A DNA stretch of 6,817 nt from CAYWEP01 sp964457405. GTDB taxonomy: Bacteria; Patescibacteriota; Microgenomatia; Levybacterales; UBA12049. The stretch covers positions 1 to 6,817 of the forward strand of contig CAYWEP010000064.1 in the NCBI GenBank assembly GCA_964457405.1, written 5' to 3'. Below, one piece after another: positions 5,853 through 6,817 of this stretch. Position numbers and translations under genes: made by a program. Below the pieces are notes generated by a model. It had not been told where the DNA came from. It was given only the letters and a program-made list of their open reading frames with translations, and searched no databases. Positions within the stretch are counted from its first letter, which is position 1, and each line of letters starts with the position of its first letter.

Positions 5853-6608
5853 GTGAAAAGAATTTTAGGAATTCTTCTTTCTTTTGTCTTCGTTTTTGCA
5901 CTTTCCGTGGCTGTTTTTGCACAGAGCGAGGATACCACAATTCCTGAGAAAAACGGCGACTATGCAGTTCCTGGACGCCCGAATATTCGAGTCCGCGTCT
6001 TTGTCCACGAACCAAAAGAGCCAAAAGCAAAACCAACAGCCTCTTCAACTCTTGCTGTTTGCGAGGATCCGAGTTCAAGCTCAATTGTAGGAGCGGCCGG
6101 CTGGAAACTTCCAAATGGAGACTGGAAATATAAAGTAAATACCGCAAGTTCCCCCTCATCTGTCTCAGGTCTTGCAACTATTGTTTCAAATAGTTTCGGC
6201 AACTGGACCAGCGCTATCACTTCTTCTTCAAAGCCAAATCTAGTTGCTGACGGAACGACACTTAAAACAAGGAACGCACTTGATTTTGAAAACATTATTA
6301 CATGGGGAAAAACCCGAGGGAACGCTTTGGGAGTAACTTATGTTTGGTATTACACCGCAACAAAACTGGTAGCTGATGTAGATACAATAATGAATCAAAG
6401 ATTCCCATGGAATCTTGCCTGCACCGCAGATTCTTATAACGCAGAAGACATTTTAGTTCACGAGCTAGGACATTGGTTTGGCCTTAATGATCAATATACA
6501 GCTTCTTATGTCGACAACACAATGTATGGTTATGGATCAAAAGGAGAAATTAAAAAGATAACTCCTGCAGACGGCGACAAGGCCGGAATAAACCTCATCT
6601 ACCCATAA
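5853..6608 (+). CDS. Secreted matrixin-like (M10-type metzincin) zinc metalloprotease
   Basis: A signal peptide (residues 1-23, cleavage after VFA) is followed by a low-complexity Pro/Lys/Ser region (to about 65) and a matrixin-like catalytic domain. What is seen: the zinc site HELGHWFGLND (203-213), giving His203, Glu204 as the catalytic acid/base and His207. The position of the third ligand is Asp213, whereas matrixins usually have His. The Met-turn is NTMYG with Met224. Upstream, GWKLPNGDWKYKVN, the helix around VSNSFGNWTSAI, and ITWGKTRGNALGVTYVWYYTATKLVADVDTIMNQRFPW follow the usual order of matrixin secondary-structure blocks (the last segment is residues 149-186). Cys70 and Cys190 could form a disulfide. 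There is no visible cysteine-switch propeptide or C-terminal cell-wall anchor. GTG 5853 fits the promoter spacing and starts a good signal peptide. Substrate is unknown; release or processing of surface proteins, or degradation of environmental protein, are both possible. Confidence 0.88.
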   Translation: MKRILGILLSFVFVFALSVAVFAQSEDTTIPEKNGDYAVPGRPNIRVRVFVHEPKEPKAKPTASSTLAVCEDPSSSSIVGAAGWKLPNGDWKYKVNTASSPSSVSGLATIVSNSFGNWTSAITSSSKPNLVADGTTLKTRNALDFENIITWGKTRGNALGVTYVWYYTATKLVADVDTIMNQRFPWNLACTADSYNAEDILVHELGHWFGLNDQYTASYVDNTMYGYGSKGEIKKITPADGDKAGINLIYP

Positions 6609-6624
6609 GTTTTCGCCCATTTCC

Positions 6625-6653
6625 TTGACGCAGAGTCGATCTTCTGTTAAAAT
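6625..6653 (+). promoter_or_regulatory. sigma70-like promoter upstream of the NusA-like gene
   Basis: TTGACG (6625-6630) and TAAAAT (6648-6653) are separated by 17 bases, each matching 5/6 of the consensus. Transcription would begin near 6660, just before the hairpin at 6673-6701 and about 60 nt before ATG 6719. Confidence 0.6.
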
Positions 6654-6672
6654 AAACCTCGGTTTTGAGTTT

Positions 6673-6701
6673 AAAGAGGTGGTCTTGGAACCACTTTTTT
6701 T
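6673..6701 (+). terminator. Intrinsic terminator-like hairpin (terminator of the protease gene or leader attenuator)
   Basis: GTGGT (6679-6683) pairs with ACCAC (6690-6694) around a 6-nt loop. The stem extends outward by G-U and A-U pairs from the A/G-rich 5' side to the run of seven T at 6695-6701. This is the form of a rho-independent terminator. It could end transcription of the protease gene, or act as an attenuator in the leader made from the promoter at 6625-6653, or both. Confidence 0.7.
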
Positions 6702-6751
6702 ATACTTAATACTAAACTATGGCAGTTGTTCAGAGATAGGAATTTGCGTTA

Positions 6752-6817
6752 GTGTTAAATCAAATAGCCTCGGAGCGAGGCGATGATCACGAGATTGTTC
6801 TTGAAACTATGAAAGGC
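6752..6817 (+). CDS. Probable NusA N-terminus (partial, runs off right edge)
   Basis: From GTG 6752 the frame is open to the last base and gives 22 residues, including LNQIASERGDDHEIVLE. This fits the first helices of NusA, which typically read like ALxQIxxExGIxxExVLExIxxA. NusA is the transcription elongation and termination factor that binds RNA polymerase through this domain. The same frame continues upstream as EFALVL, then meets TAG at 6737-6739, before which lies ATG 6719 with MAVVQR. That arrangement looks like the normal beginning of the gene interrupted by one stop codon. Only 22-32 residues are available, so the family call is tentative. Confidence 0.45.
   Translation, partial: MLNQIASERGDDHEIVLETMKG

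Noticed and set aside
5845..6295. Minus-strand open frames of about 110 codons opposite the protease
   Set aside because: Low-complexity products (Leu/Arg- or Glu/Phe-rich) antisense to a clear signal peptide and matrixin domain.

Overview
The window reads as a piece of an AT-rich bacterial genome, probably a Patescibacteria/CPR organism of the Microgenomates type. That placement is an inference. It rests on low GC, GTG starts placed almost on top of consensus promoters with no Shine-Dalgarno sequence, Pro-Thr repeat linkers in secreted proteins, and a compact nucleotide-sugar dehydrogenase. TGA ends two of the genes, so UGA is a stop codon here and the Gracilibacteria/Absconditabacteria code is unlikely.

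Layout, all on the plus strand. (1) 3-779: the C-terminal part of an AlgG-like mannuronan C5-epimerase, cut by the left edge and carrying the DPHD catalytic motif and beta-helix repeats. (2) 865-1797: a short AlgD/UGDH-type nucleotide-sugar 6-dehydrogenase that keeps its catalytic residues but has no C-terminal nucleotide-sugar-binding domain. (3) 1872-2777: a membrane-anchored PL7 alginate lyase with all three family motifs. (4) 2852-5797: a large secreted multidomain protein made of a PQQ-type glucose/sorbosone dehydrogenase propeller, two Pro-Thr linkers, several beta-sandwich modules and a C-terminal DNRLRE/CBM96-like module. (5) 5853-6608: a secreted matrixin-like zinc metalloprotease. 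(6) 6752-6817: the start of a gene resembling the NusA N-terminus, cut by the right edge. It lies behind a promoter and a terminator-like hairpin and has an in-frame TAG just upstream of its first usable start. No stretch of 300 bases or more lacks a gene.

How the genes may work together: items 1-3 are the classic trio of alginate metabolism, namely GDP-mannuronate supply (AlgD type), polymer epimerisation (AlgG type) and polymer cleavage (PL7). Item 4 ends in a module related to a family with alginate-binding members, so it could act on or bind to the same polymer. The simplest reading is a locus for making, remodelling and trimming an alginate-like surface polysaccharide, with a secreted oxidoreductase and a protease alongside. 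The synthase (Alg8/Alg44 type) is not in the window and would be expected to the left. Each of genes 2-5 has its own sigma70-like promoter, so the region looks like a series of singly transcribed genes rather than one operon.
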